DNA from: Moorena sp. SIO3I8
GTDB taxonomy: Bacteria > Cyanobacteriota > Cyanobacteriia > Cyanobacteriales > Coleofasciculaceae
Direction of reading: 5' to 3'
NCBI RefSeq assembly: GCF_010692325.1
Contig: NZ_JAAHHW010000073.1
Span: 1-34,033 of the forward strand
Length of the DNA: 34,033 nt
Both the position numbers and the translations under genes were made by a program. This document shows positions 23,233 to 31,506 of the stretch, piece after piece (positions within the stretch are counted from its first letter, which is position 1; each line of letters opens with the position of its first letter). The notes under the pieces were generated by a model that saw only the letters and a program-made list of their open reading frames with translations, made no database searches and was not told the DNA's origin.

Positions 23233-23236
23233 TATA

Positions 23237-23352
23237 TTGAAGGTTGAAAGTTGAAGGTTGAAGGTTGAAGGTTGAAGGTTGAAGGTTGAAGGTTGAAAGT
23301 TGAAGGTTGAAGGTTGAAGGTTGAAGGTTGAAAGTTGAAGGTTGAAGGTTGT
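23237..23352. repeat. TTGAAGG/TTGAAAG heptamer array
   Basis: About 16 tandem 7-bp units begin right behind the Yfr1 terminator. The array ends with GGTTGTTCGC, the beginning of the palindrome family, here followed by a diverged CTTTGGCGTTCGG. Confidence 0.92.
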
Positions 23353-23394
23353 TTGGTTGTTCGCCTTTGGCGTTCGGTGTAGGGTAGGTTGAAC

Positions 23395-23535
23395 GGCGTT
23401 GCTTAATAATGGAATGATTTTAAGAGTGTTTAGGTGCGCGCCTCCAAGGCCGGGGAACCCGGCCTTGGGTCGCACCTGTGGAATAGGCATCTTGCCGTGG
23501 AATGGGCATCTTGCGTGGAACTGGCATCTTGCCAG
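23395..23535. repeat. Nested repeats: MITE end, AGGTGCG inverted repeat, GGCATCTTGC repeat
   Basis: 23395-23424 (GGCGTTGCTTAATAATGGAA) resembles the left end of the MITE at 1455 but has no partner end. 23432-23477 is an AGGTGCG...CGCACCT inverted repeat with an inner GGCCGGG/CCCGGCC hairpin. 23478-23535 has three copies of an 18-19 bp unit ending GGCATCTTGCC. A reversed GGGCAGGATGCCCAC lies at about 23555. No gene is visible. Confidence 0.75.
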
Positions 23536-23635
23536 TTTCATGCTTATTTTGGGGCGGGCAGGATGCCCACTCTACTCCTATTCATTCAAAGACTGACGCA
23601 ACGCCGGTTGAACGCGATGGACGAAGTCCCGCTTT

Positions 23636-23770
23636 CAGCGAACGCGTGGCCGAAAAGCCAAGGTTGAGACGATAACCTGTAACCTGTAACCTGTAACCTG
23701 TAACCTTCAAGCTGTAACCTTCAACCTGTAACCTTCAAGCTGTAACCTGTAACCTGTAACTTGTAACCGC
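23636..23770. repeat. Diverged GCGTGGCC palindrome and CTGTAAC heptamer array
   Basis: The palindrome relic at 23636-23666 (GAACGCGTGGCCGAAAAGCC) is followed by about 12 units of 7 bp (CCTGTAA or CCTTCAA/GCTGTAA). The array stops about 120 bp before trxA. Confidence 0.85.
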
Positions 23771-23886
23771 CTCACCTGTTCCGCCCTATGGGAGTGTTAA
23801 CTTTTGCCCAAGATATTTAATCGGTGTTGTGACTATGGTAAAATTTCGGAGGTACGTAGCAAAAGTATTCGCAAGGATTTCCAGGC

Positions 23887-24213
23887 ATGTCAACAGCCGC
23901 CCCACAAGTTACAGACTCCAGCTTTCAGGCAGAGGTACTTGAGAGCGACATCCCAGTATTGGTAGATTTTTGGGCACCTTGGTGCGGTCCCTGTCGGATG
24001 GTGTCTCCGGTTGTGGATGAGATAGCACAGCAGTACGAAGGTCAGGTGAAAGTCGTTAAGCTGAACACCGACGAAAATCCTAAGGTGGCAGGTGATTATG
24101 GTATCCGCAGTATACCAACCTTGATGATTTTCAAGGGAGGCCAACGAGTAGATATGGTGGTGGGTGCAGTCCCCAAAACTACCTTGGCTAATACTCTAGA
24201 AAAGCACCTCTAA
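23887..24213 (+). CDS. trxA: Thioredoxin
   Basis: This 108-aa protein is a classic cytoplasmic thioredoxin with the active site WCGPC (Cys33 and Cys36) in [17 protein letters not shown]. The cis-proline segment is [13 protein letters not shown] and the length is normal. It reduces protein disulfides, drawing electrons from thioredoxin reductase. AAGGA about 10 bases before ATG 23887 is a good ribosome-binding site. It is convergent with the methyl-accepting protein gene at 24280, and the 66-bp gap contains no clear terminator. Confidence 0.97.
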   Translation: MSTAAPQVTDSSFQAEVLESDIPVLVDFWAPWCGPCRMVSPVVDEIAQQYEGQVKVVKLNTDENPKVAGDYGIRSIPTLMIFKGGQRVDMVVGAVPKTTLANTLEKHL

Positions 24214-24279
24214 TGGCAAAAGGCTTGTAGGCAAAAGGGGACATGTAAAAGATTGCTTCCAACCTCCTCAGATCCTCAG

Positions 24280-27258
24280 CTATTCGTCACCAATCTTAAA
24301 TTGACCAACGGACATCTGCAACTTCTGGGCAACCTCGACAGTTGTTCGTAGGGATTGAGAGACTTCGCCAGAAGAATGAGAGGTTTGTCGGGAGGTGGCA
24401 GCAATTTCCTGTATTAAGTCAGTAACGTCCCGAGATGTTTTGGCTTGGGAAACTGTGGCGTTAGAAATAGATTGGACTAACTGGTCAATCTCATGGGAGA
24501 CGGCAACAATTTCTTCTAGGCTCTGTTTAGCCTTGAAAACCATTTGGGTTCCATCAACCACTTGTTTTTTTCCGTCTTCCATGGCTTTGACCACCTCTTG
24601 GGTTTCCTGCTGAATGGTGTCAATCACCTGTTCAATGTCTTTGATGGCATTGGCTGACTGGGTTGCTAGTCTACCCACTTGTTCCGCAACTACTCGAAAC
24701 CCTTCTCCCTCTTCTCCCGCACGGCTCGCTTCAATCCCAGCATTGACTGACAGTAAATTAGTCTGTACAGCTATTTCCTGTACCAACCCGACTACTTTAG
24801 CAATCTCCTTGGAGGATTCCCCTAGCAGCTTTACTTTGTTTGCTGTGTTGACTACAGTCTCTCGTAAATTTACAATAGTCTCAACTGTGCTATCCATAGC
24901 TTGCCCACTAGTAAGGGCAGCGTTTGAGGCGATGTGAGAAACCTCTGCTGCTTGGCGGGCATTATTTGAGACGGCTTCAATCGAGTACATCATCTGCTCA
25001 ATAGAGCTTAGTGTGTGGGTAATCTTATCTGACTGAGCCATTGCTTGCTGGGCTAATTCACCCACTGCCTGTTCATCAGCAGCAACAGCACTATTAACTT
25101 GGGTTGAGGCAAGTTTGACCTGGAGCACAATTTGCCGCAAACTTTCAATCAGGGCATTAAAGAAGTCCGCCACTGTACCAATTTCCCCCTCACCCACTTC
25201 TGCTCGGACGGTGAGGTCTCCCTTGGCAGCATTTTCGACATTATACAAGAGTTCCAAAACTTGGTGCTGGAGTGCTTCTTTTTGCTGACGTTGCTCAATA
25301 GCATTTAACTCCGCCGCCCGGCGGGCTTGTTCGATTTGATCAGAGGTTGATGCTGCTTTCTTGAGCGCTAAGTCCGCGTCTACTCGTGCTTGTTGTAACT
25401 GTTCAAACAGATGAGCTTGCTTGAGGGCAAAGCCAATCTGAATGGCCAATTGTTTTAATAAATCGGCCTCTTCTGGCTGCCAGTCCCGTGGCTCAGAACA
25501 CTGGTGAGCACATAATAAACCTACCAGTTCCTCCTCATGCAAAATGGGCGCAACCATATTGGCTTTGACCTGTAGCCGTTCGAGAATATCACAGTGGCAG
25601 CCCGTTAAGCTAGCTTCATAGACGTTATGGCAAACCCAGACTCGCCCACTTTTGAACCGATCCAAAGACCCTTCCCGCAATGGGTCATTGATAATTTTCC
25701 CCATGGCTTCAATCCAACCAGGTGCTACGGATTCCGCCATGATTGTTCCACTATCCCACCCTTCATTGAAGCTATAGATCAGCACCCGGTCGGTTTGCAA
25801 GATGCTGCGAACTCCATCTACTGAAGTACTTAGGATATTTTCTGATGTCACAGATTTATAAAGAAGGCTGGTAAACTCAGCCAATAACTGGGAGCGCTCC
25901 GCTATGGCTTGCTGGAGAAAAGCCTGTTGAGCGAGAGCTTCTTCCTTAGATACGATGTTGTCAGCAAGTTTATTGAAGGTATCTGCCAGTTGACCAAGTT
26001 CATCAGTAGCTATGACCTCAGCACGGGTTTCGCGATCGCCTGCGGCAAATTTATGGGTAGTCTGCTGTAGCATTTTAATCGGTTCAGCAATTGACCGCCC
26101 CAGCAGAATTGCCAAAAATACATCTGTTGCTAATGCCAAGAACACAACGGACCCTTGTAGCAGTAGGCTACCTGTAAGAAAAGCATTCAGGTCAGATTCG
26201 CTAGTCCCCCGCACTAATACTGCCACCGGTTCTCCCTGAGAATCCATTAGAGCTTTTGCTGCCATGGTGTAGGTTTGGTTTCCTACCTTCTGACGGTCGG
26301 TAACTAACTCGTCTACTTTACCAACATTAACGACTTTCTCAAGTAGGGATGGATTAGGTAAGGGAATATCAGATTGGGCTTGCTCCCAATTGGCAGCTTT
26401 ACCTTGGTCTAAGGCTGTTACTAAGGTAAATTCTCCCGAAGGCTGATGCAAATAAACAGCACTGTAGCCTCCGTTAAAGGTTTTCAGGGTTTCCTTGACA
26501 ATGGGTTCCTTGCCATTAACAATATCCCCAGAAACCAAAGCACCAATCACATCATCAGTTTTTGGGTCTTTTACTGGTGTGACCGTGTAACGAATTAGGG
26601 CACCTTGCTTTAGGGCATCTTGCTTCATCAACCCCTCAAGTAAAGGGGGTGATTCTTTTCTCAATTCTTGCCAGCTGACAATTTGATTAGCTGTAATTTG
26701 CTCAGACTGCTTGAGGACTTGACTAACCAGGTTATTGGGATTAAACGTTTCTCCTTTCCGGTCAGCATTAGCATTAACAATAATTCGTAAATCTTTGTCC
26801 ACCAGAGTGGCATATTCAATCTGGCGAGCTTTAACTTCATTCTGGAGAATTTGCTTAACTTGTCCCTCTAGTGATTTGGACAATAACTGATTTCTACTAT
26901 GGGCAAGAGCAGCTTCAATAATAGCAGTATTTTCCGATTGACCACGGAACCCAAACCCCATTTGGTTGATTTTAATGTTGTAGTTTATTTCTGTGACAGC
27001 CAACTCTGACTGAGCTTGCCCACGTAATTGAGCTCTTCCCCCTATGATAATTAATAATGCTCCTACACCCATCAGTGCAGCCACAGAGATTACTTCGGAG
27101 GAAAACAAACCAACAATTTGCTTGGTTTTAACTGGTAAGTTATAAAACCATTGTAGGTGTGATTTTTTGCTTTGTTGAGAGGAAGAAATTTTGAGGCTAG
27201 TGGTTGGCTTGATTACCGGGCGCAATTGTATACCTGTCATTAGTGAGTAACTATTCAA
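24280..27258 (-). CDS. Methyl-accepting taxis protein with cyanobacteriochrome-like GAF (PixJ/PilJ-like)
   Basis: This 992-aa protein has membrane helix 1 (about 48-72), an extracytoplasmic sensor region (75-355), helix 2 (about 360-383), HAMP (384-435) and GAF (about 455-615). A second HAMP-like stretch (665-715) and the MCP signalling domain (about 720-985, tip GEGFRVVAEQVGRLATQSAN) complete it. The GAF domain has the chromophore-site context of cyanobacteriochromes: SLTGCHCDILERLQVKANMV, with Cys554-His555 where those proteins attach a bilin. The second cysteine motif DXCF is absent (NDPLREG). It probably relays light or redox signals to a CheA/CheW system for phototaxis or pilus motility. 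Neither cheA nor cheW is in the window. A CheY-like gene lies upstream on the same strand. Confidence 0.9.
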   Translation of the reverse strand: MNSYSLMTGIQLRPVIKPTTSLKISSSQQSKKSHLQWFYNLPVKTKQIVGLFSSEVISVAALMGVGALLIIIGGRAQLRGQAQSELAVTEINYNIKINQMGFGFRGQSENTAIIEAALAHSRNQLLSKSLEGQVKQILQNEVKARQIEYATLVDKDLRIIVNANADRKGETFNPNNLVSQVLKQSEQITANQIVSWQELRKESPPLLEGLMKQDALKQGALIRYTVTPVKDPKTDDVIGALVSGDIVNGKEPIVKETLKTFNGGYSAVYLHQPSGEFTLVTALDQGKAANWEQAQSDIPLPNPSLLEKVVNVGKVDELVTDRQKVGNQTYTMAAKALMDSQGEPVAVLVRGTSESDLNAFLTGSLLLQGSVVFLALATDVFLAILLGRSIAEPIKMLQQTTHKFAAGDRETRAEVIATDELGQLADTFNKLADNIVSKEEALAQQAFLQQAIAERSQLLAEFTSLLYKSVTSENILSTSVDGVRSILQTDRVLIYSFNEGWDSGTIMAESVAPGWIEAMGKIINDPLREGSLDRFKSGRVWVCHNVYEASLTGCHCDILERLQVKANMVAPILHEEELVGLLCAHQCSEPRDWQPEEADLLKQLAIQIGFALKQAHLFEQLQQARVDADLALKKAASTSDQIEQARRAAELNAIEQRQQKEALQHQVLELLYNVENAAKGDLTVRAEVGEGEIGTVADFFNALIESLRQIVLQVKLASTQVNSAVAADEQAVGELAQQAMAQSDKITHTLSSIEQMMYSIEAVSNNARQAAEVSHIASNAALTSGQAMDSTVETIVNLRETVVNTANKVKLLGESSKEIAKVVGLVQEIAVQTNLLSVNAGIEASRAGEEGEGFRVVAEQVGRLATQSANAIKDIEQVIDTIQQETQEVVKAMEDGKKQVVDGTQMVFKAKQSLEEIVAVSHEIDQLVQSISNATVSQAKTSRDVTDLIQEIAATSRQTSHSSGEVSQSLRTTVEVAQKLQMSVGQFKIGDE

Positions 27259-27444
27259 CTAGAATAATATAGATTTTTTTTTAAAAAAATAAAATATATA
27301 GCCGATCTTATATTAATCAGTAATCAGGTACAGACAATTATTTTCCCCCTGTTCCCTAAAATCCAAAACTTGTGTACTTTACCTATTTTTTTGAATATTT
27401 TTGGCTCTTCCGTACTTGTTATGCTAAATTAACACTTTCTTGAT

Positions 27445-27570
27445 GCAGTCGCTCATGGGGGAAACCACGGCAGTCGCTCATGGGGGGAACCCCCAAGACC
27501 GCGCTGCCTCCCCAAGACCGCGCTGCATCGCTTGGCAAAGGGAGCAGGGAGCAGGGAGTAGGGAGCAGTG
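27445..27570. repeat. GCAGTCGCTCATGGGGG and CCCCAAGACCGCGCTGC duplications with GGGAGCA heptamers
   Basis: Two copies of CAGTCGCTCATGGGGG (27446 and 27471), two of CCCAAGACCGCGCTGC (about 27492 and 27511) and four GGGAGCA/GGGAGTA heptamers (27541-27569) lie in the 676-bp gap between regulator and receptor genes. The rest of the gap is A/T-rich, with TTTATTTTA runs at 27821-27870. No gene is seen. Confidence 0.8.
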
Positions 27571-27934
27571 GAAAGAGGCAGTATTTAGAAATTATTGTTA
27601 ATTAAATAGCATCATTTCCATTGTAGAGTAAGCTTTCTGATTTTTTTTACTTGAAATGAGCGCATAGCAGGTACTGAAGAACCATATTTTTTAAATGCTA
27701 GCATTATTATGACAGGAGTGTTTTATCTGTCATTTCTATATAAAAAAACAATAATAATAGCAAGCTAGCTATTATAACAACCGAAATAAATTACTATGAA
27801 GTAAATCTATTTTTATGTATTAATTTATTTTATTTATTTTATTTTATTTATTTTATTTTATTTATTTAATATATAAACTCTTTAAAAGATTAGGGTATAA
27901 TTAGTATTACTACTCCTAGGACTCAACTGATGAA

Positions 27935-28297
27935 TCAAACCACAGCCAACTTAACAATGTCCACTAGCTGCTGTTTAGAAAAAGGTTTGGTGAGATAGGC
28001 ATCAGCGCCTTGTTTCATACCCCAGAGACGGTCGATGTCCTGATTTTTAGAAGAACAAATAACAATGGGAATGCTAGTGGTATCCCGATGGTTCTTCAGG
28101 CTGCGGCACAACTCGAAGCCACTCATTCCTGGCATAACTATATCTAGAACTATAACATCAGGTTTTTCGGTTACTGCCTTATCCAAAGCATCTTTAGCAT
28201 CAGCAATACAAATAACTGTGTTACCACTGTCCCGTAGGTATCTAGCCATTAACTCTAACTGAGCCAGGTTATCTTCCACAATCAAAACTTTACTCAT
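27935..28297 (-). CDS. CheY-like response regulator (PilH/PixH type)
   Basis: This 120-aa protein is a single receiver domain without an output domain. The phospho-acceptor is Asp52 in VIVLDIVMPGMSG, with acidic Glu8-Asp9 in VLIVEDN and Lys104 in YLTKPF. Text such as LWGMKQGADAYLTKPF is typical of cyanobacterial PilH/PixH regulators of twitching motility and phototaxis. It is encoded upstream of, and on the same strand as, the methyl-accepting receptor, though 676 bp of repeats separate them. It probably takes phosphate from a CheA-like kinase encoded elsewhere. Confidence 0.92.
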   Translation of the reverse strand: MSKVLIVEDNLAQLELMARYLRDSGNTVICIADAKDALDKAVTEKPDVIVLDIVMPGMSGFELCRSLKNHRDTTSIPIVICSSKNQDIDRLWGMKQGADAYLTKPFSKQQLVDIVKLAVV

Positions 28298-28445
28298 AGT
28301 TCAATTAATTGGTTGGTGTTTAACACTATAATCTAATCATGAACTTGTTGACTGTTGACTATTGGTTTACTATTGAATGTTGACTGTCCAATAGGGTCAA
28401 CTCAACAAAAAACGTTCAATTCAATAAACTTTTCATTGACCTAGT

Positions 28446-28498
28446 CAAAAATAAAACTTTAATAAAACTTTAATAAAACTTTAATAAAACTTTAATAA
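28446..28498. repeat. 11-bp TTAATAAAACT tandem repeat
   Basis: About four perfect copies lie in the 492-bp divergent gap between the regulator and the C-S lyase gene. Unlike most arrays here, its period is 11, close to one helical turn. No gene is seen in 28298-28789. Confidence 0.88.
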
Positions 28499-28789
28499 TT
28501 AATACGGATAATTAGAACGGTTCGAGCTTACTGCTATGGACTTAATCCAAAGACAGTAGTAGAGTTAGTTTACTGGTGCATACATAATAAAATAACCCCA
28601 AGACTAACGGATTAGTGTTAGCTACCGTCAACTGAGGAATTGCTGAAAATTTATACATATGCACTTGACAAGCTAAAGAAGCGCTATAGAAATGCACGAA
28701 ATTCGCGCTCTTTAAATTAAGACATATGTCTTAGTCCAATATATCCAAAAAATTTTAGCTTGTCCACGGGGCTGATAAGATAAAATACC

Positions 28790-30013
28790 ATGGGATTGAC
28801 TAAAATGCTCATGACTGGTATATCTACTACAGTAACTCCACGGGACATCCACCGACAGCAATTTCCGGCATTAGCCCACAAAGCCTATTTCAATTTTGGG
28901 GGCCAAGGGACTCTGCCTCTGGTATCTCTAAATGCCATCCAACAAGCCTATGAGTATGTGCAGCGCTATGGCCCATTCTCGGGTAAAGTCAATGACTGGG
29001 TTACCGAGGAATCCCACAAAACTCGAAGTGCGATCGCATTAGAGTTGGGGACATCAGCAGAAACCATCACCCTCACCGAAAATGTTACCGTTGGCTGCAA
29101 TATTGCCATGTGGGGGATTGATTGGCAACCGGGTGATCACATCCTGATGAGTGATTGTGAACACCAAGGCATTATCGCTACTGCCCAGGAAATCTCCCGT
29201 CGGTATCAGGTAGAGGTATCTACTTGTCCAATTATGGCAACTCTAAATCAGGGAGACCCCACTAAAACTATTGAGCAATACTTACGACCTCAGACGCGAT
29301 TGGTGGTATTGAGTCATCTACTGTGGAATACGGGTCAAGTATTGCCACTCAAGGATATAACTCATGTGTGTCACAACTATGATCAGAGTAGCCAATTGGT
29401 GAGGGTTCTAGTGGATGCAGCTCAGTCAGTAGGTTCTTTGCCCTTAAATCTAACTGAACTGGGGGCAGATTTCTATGCCTTTACCGGTCACAAGTGGTGG
29501 TGTGGCCCAGAAGGAGTGGGAGGTCTCTATGTGAGTCCAGATGCCTTGAGCAGCCTCAATCCCACATTTATTGGTTGGCGGGGGATTATTCTGGATAAAG
29601 CTGGGAAACCTGTGGATTGGCAACCAGATGGACAAAGATTTGAAGTGGCTACCTCGGCTTATCCCCTGTATGGAGGATTACGTAGTGCGATCGCAATTCA
29701 TCAGCAATGGGGAACTGCTGAGGAACGTTATCAGCAAATTTGTCAATTGAGTGAATACCTATGGCAAGGCTTATCCAAGTTGGAAGCAGTCAGGTGTTTG
29801 GCTACTTCACCTCCCAAAGCTGGTCTGGTGTCCTTTGTGTTGACTAATGGCAAGCGCCATAACACGTTAGTAGAGTTTCTGGAGCAGCAAGGCTTTTTGC
29901 TACGAACTCTCCGGGACCCAGACTGTGTCCGTGCCTGTGTTCACTACTTCACCCAGCCGGATGAAATTGATAGGTTGATTGAGGCCATTGATGGGTTTAG
30001 TTTTGATAATTAA
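28790..30013 (+). CDS. L-cysteine/cystine C-S lyase-like PLP enzyme (class V aminotransferase fold)
   Basis: This encodes 407 aa from ATG 28790. In-frame ATGs at 28805 and 28811 are alternatives. It has a class V fold with PLP-binding Lys235 in FTGHKWWCGPEGVGGLYV, the LVDAAQSVGSLPLN Asp segment, and the N-terminal HRQQFPALAHKAYFNFGGQG. These closely recall C-DES of Synechocystis. That enzyme cleaves cystine to pyruvate, ammonia and cysteine persulfide and can feed iron-sulfur assembly. The sequence also shows LSHLLWNTGQVLPL and FEVATSAYPLYGGL as in that enzyme. It differs from IscS/SufS cysteine desulfurases, as I see no mobile-loop cysteine of that kind. It has no operon partner. Confidence 0.85.
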   Translation: MGLTKMLMTGISTTVTPRDIHRQQFPALAHKAYFNFGGQGTLPLVSLNAIQQAYEYVQRYGPFSGKVNDWVTEESHKTRSAIALELGTSAETITLTENVTVGCNIAMWGIDWQPGDHILMSDCEHQGIIATAQEISRRYQVEVSTCPIMATLNQGDPTKTIEQYLRPQTRLVVLSHLLWNTGQVLPLKDITHVCHNYDQSSQLVRVLVDAAQSVGSLPLNLTELGADFYAFTGHKWWCGPEGVGGLYVSPDALSSLNPTFIGWRGIILDKAGKPVDWQPDGQRFEVATSAYPLYGGLRSAIAIHQQWGTAEERYQQICQLSEYLWQGLSKLEAVRCLATSPPKAGLVSFVLTNGKRHNTLVEFLEQQGFLLRTLRDPDCVRACVHYFTQPDEIDRLIEAIDGFSFDN

Positions 30014-30014
30014 T

Positions 30015-30068
30015 CAGAAAAGCTTAAGTCAAAGCTTAAGTCAAAGCTTAAGTCAAAGTTTAAGTAAA
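30015..30068. repeat. 12-bp AAGCTTAAGTCA tandem repeat
   Basis: Four copies lie immediately behind the C-S lyase stop codon. The unit contains the palindrome AAGCTT/CTTAAG. The rest of 30069-30346 holds HIP1 and the hairpin at 30210, but no gene. Confidence 0.85.
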
Positions 30069-30209
30069 GATGCACCCCATTAGATAGTCATGGCCTACGA
30101 TTCACACACATTTCATACTTTCTATAATGAGGGGCTAGTGTTTGCGATCGCATTTGCAGTTAGGTTTGTTTTGTATGAGTTGATGTTTGTTTTCGTTGAC
30201 GATTGACGG

Positions 30210-30241
30210 TTAAGGGTTGACGGTTAACTGTCAACCCTTAA
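30210..30241. terminator. 12-bp inverted repeat between convergent genes
   Basis: TTAAGGGTTGAC (30210-30221) pairs with GTCAACCCTTAA (30230-30241) across an 8-nt loop. It lies between the C-S lyase (+) and the ABC ATPase (-) genes and may stop both transcripts, though no T-run follows on either strand. It is itself built of diverged 7-bp TTGACGG-like units. Confidence 0.5.
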
Positions 30242-30346
30242 TATCATCTCAGGATAATTAGCCTTAATAAAAATCTCCCCCATCTCCCCACACCTCCCAC
30301 CCTCTAACTCAATCCGCGCCGAGGCTCCATACTTTTATTATGGGTA

Positions 30347-31138
30347 TTAAACCGGACTTGATATTACACTCCTACTTACTTCCTCTGGCCTATCCCGGAG
30401 CAAATCCATAATTTCCTCAGTGTAGTGATGGAATTCAGGATGACGCTTGATTTTGTAAGTGCGCTCACCCTGTAACTCAATCCGCAATTCCCGTTGAATT
30501 GTACCAGGTCGTGCTGTCAGCACATAAATCCTTTGAGACAAAAACACTGCCTCTTCTACATCATGGGTAATCATTAATATAGTGCAACCCGTCCGCTGCC
30601 AAACCTCAAGCAAAAACTGTTGCATGGTTTCCTTAGTTTGTACATCAAGTGCGCCAAAGGGTTCATCCATCAGCAGGATTTTAGGATGACAGGCTAGAGC
30701 TCTTGCGATCGCAACCCGTTGTTTCATGCCCCCAGATAATTCTTTCGGATAGGACTTAGCAAACCCAGACAGCCCAACCACATCTAAATAATAACCAGCC
30801 TGTTCTCGGCGTTTTTGCTTTGGGACACCTTGCAGCTTTAAGCCAAACTCCACATTATGGATCACATTCATCCAAGGGTATAGGGTATATCGTTGGAAAA
30901 CCATGCCTCGCTCTGAACTAGGTCCAGTCACCGTCAAACCATCAACCGTAATTTCTCCAGCTGTAGGCATATCTAAACCAGCTATCAGACGCAACAGGGT
31001 AGACTTACCCGAACCAGATGCACCCACAGCACAGACCAATTCCCCTGTCTCAACATGCATATTAATATCCTTTAGGGCAACAATAGTACCTTGTTTCGTG
31101 GGAAATTGTTTGTAAAGGTGATAAATTTCTAAGTGCAT
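30347..31138 (-). CDS. ABC importer ATPase (nitrate/sulfonate/taurine type)
   Basis: This 263-aa protein is the nucleotide-binding subunit. It has Walker A GASGSGKST, Q-loop VFQRYTLYPWMNV, signature LSGGMKQRVAIARAL, Walker B ILLMDEPFGALD and switch His in MITHDVEEA. The YPWMNV text after the Q-loop is typical of the SsuB/TauB/NrtD group. It is the last gene of a three-gene minus-strand set with permease and binding protein. A 368-bp stretch of repeats separates it from the permease. No Shine-Dalgarno sequence is obvious before ATG 31138, and no terminator with a T-run is seen after the stop. Confidence 0.93.
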   Translation of the reverse strand: MHLEIYHLYKQFPTKQGTIVALKDINMHVETGELVCAVGASGSGKSTLLRLIAGLDMPTAGEITVDGLTVTGPSSERGMVFQRYTLYPWMNVIHNVEFGLKLQGVPKQKRREQAGYYLDVVGLSGFAKSYPKELSGGMKQRVAIARALACHPKILLMDEPFGALDVQTKETMQQFLLEVWQRTGCTILMITHDVEEAVFLSQRIYVLTARPGTIQRELRIELQGERTYKIKRHPEFHHYTEEIMDLLRDRPEEVSRSVISSPV

Positions 31139-31149
31139 GGTTTTTTATT

Positions 31150-31222
31150 ATTAGTGATATTGGTAATTCGGTATTGGGTATTGAGTATTCGGTATATTGA
31201 GTATTGGGTATTAGGTATTGTA
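31150..31222. repeat. GGTATTG heptamer array
   Basis: Degenerate 7-bp units (GGTATTG, AGTATTC, GGTATTA) lie just upstream of the ABC ATPase start, within the operon gap. Confidence 0.75.
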
Positions 31223-31279
31223 ATTCTCAATTTTCCTGCAAGCCTTTTCCCTTTTGCTTGTGATTACGTAAGCATATGC

Positions 31280-31490
31280 TGTTCGCTTAGCGTGGGCTTC
31301 GACGCTGGGAAGTAGCCCATTAGCTGACAGCTTACCTTCAACCTTCAACCTTCAACCTTCAACCTTCAACCTTCAACCTTCAACCTTCAACCTTCAACCT
31401 TCAACCTTCAACCTTCAACCTTCAACCTTCAACCTTCAACCTTCAACCTTCAACCTTCAACCTTGGCCTTTCGGCCACGCTACGCGAACA
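31280..31490. repeat. CCTTCAA array (about 19 units) with a TTCGCGTAGCGTGGCC palindrome
   Basis: A degenerate palindrome (31280-31310) comes first, then about 19 perfect CCTTCAA units (about 31330-31463). A palindrome copy CCTTGGCCTTTCGGCCACGC (31461-31480) then continues TACGCGAACAACC. The array sits between permease and ATPase genes of one transporter. Confidence 0.92.
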
Positions 31491-31506
31491 ACCGTTAACA
31501 AAAAAT

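Noticed and set aside
23237-23352. Possible CRISPR array
   Set aside because: Units are 7 bp, directly adjacent and without spacers. No cas genes are in the window. The same applies to the other arrays.
28790-30013. SufS/IscS cysteine desulfurase
   Set aside because: N-terminal and active-site text matches the C-DES type of cystine lyase, and there are no suf or isc genes nearby.
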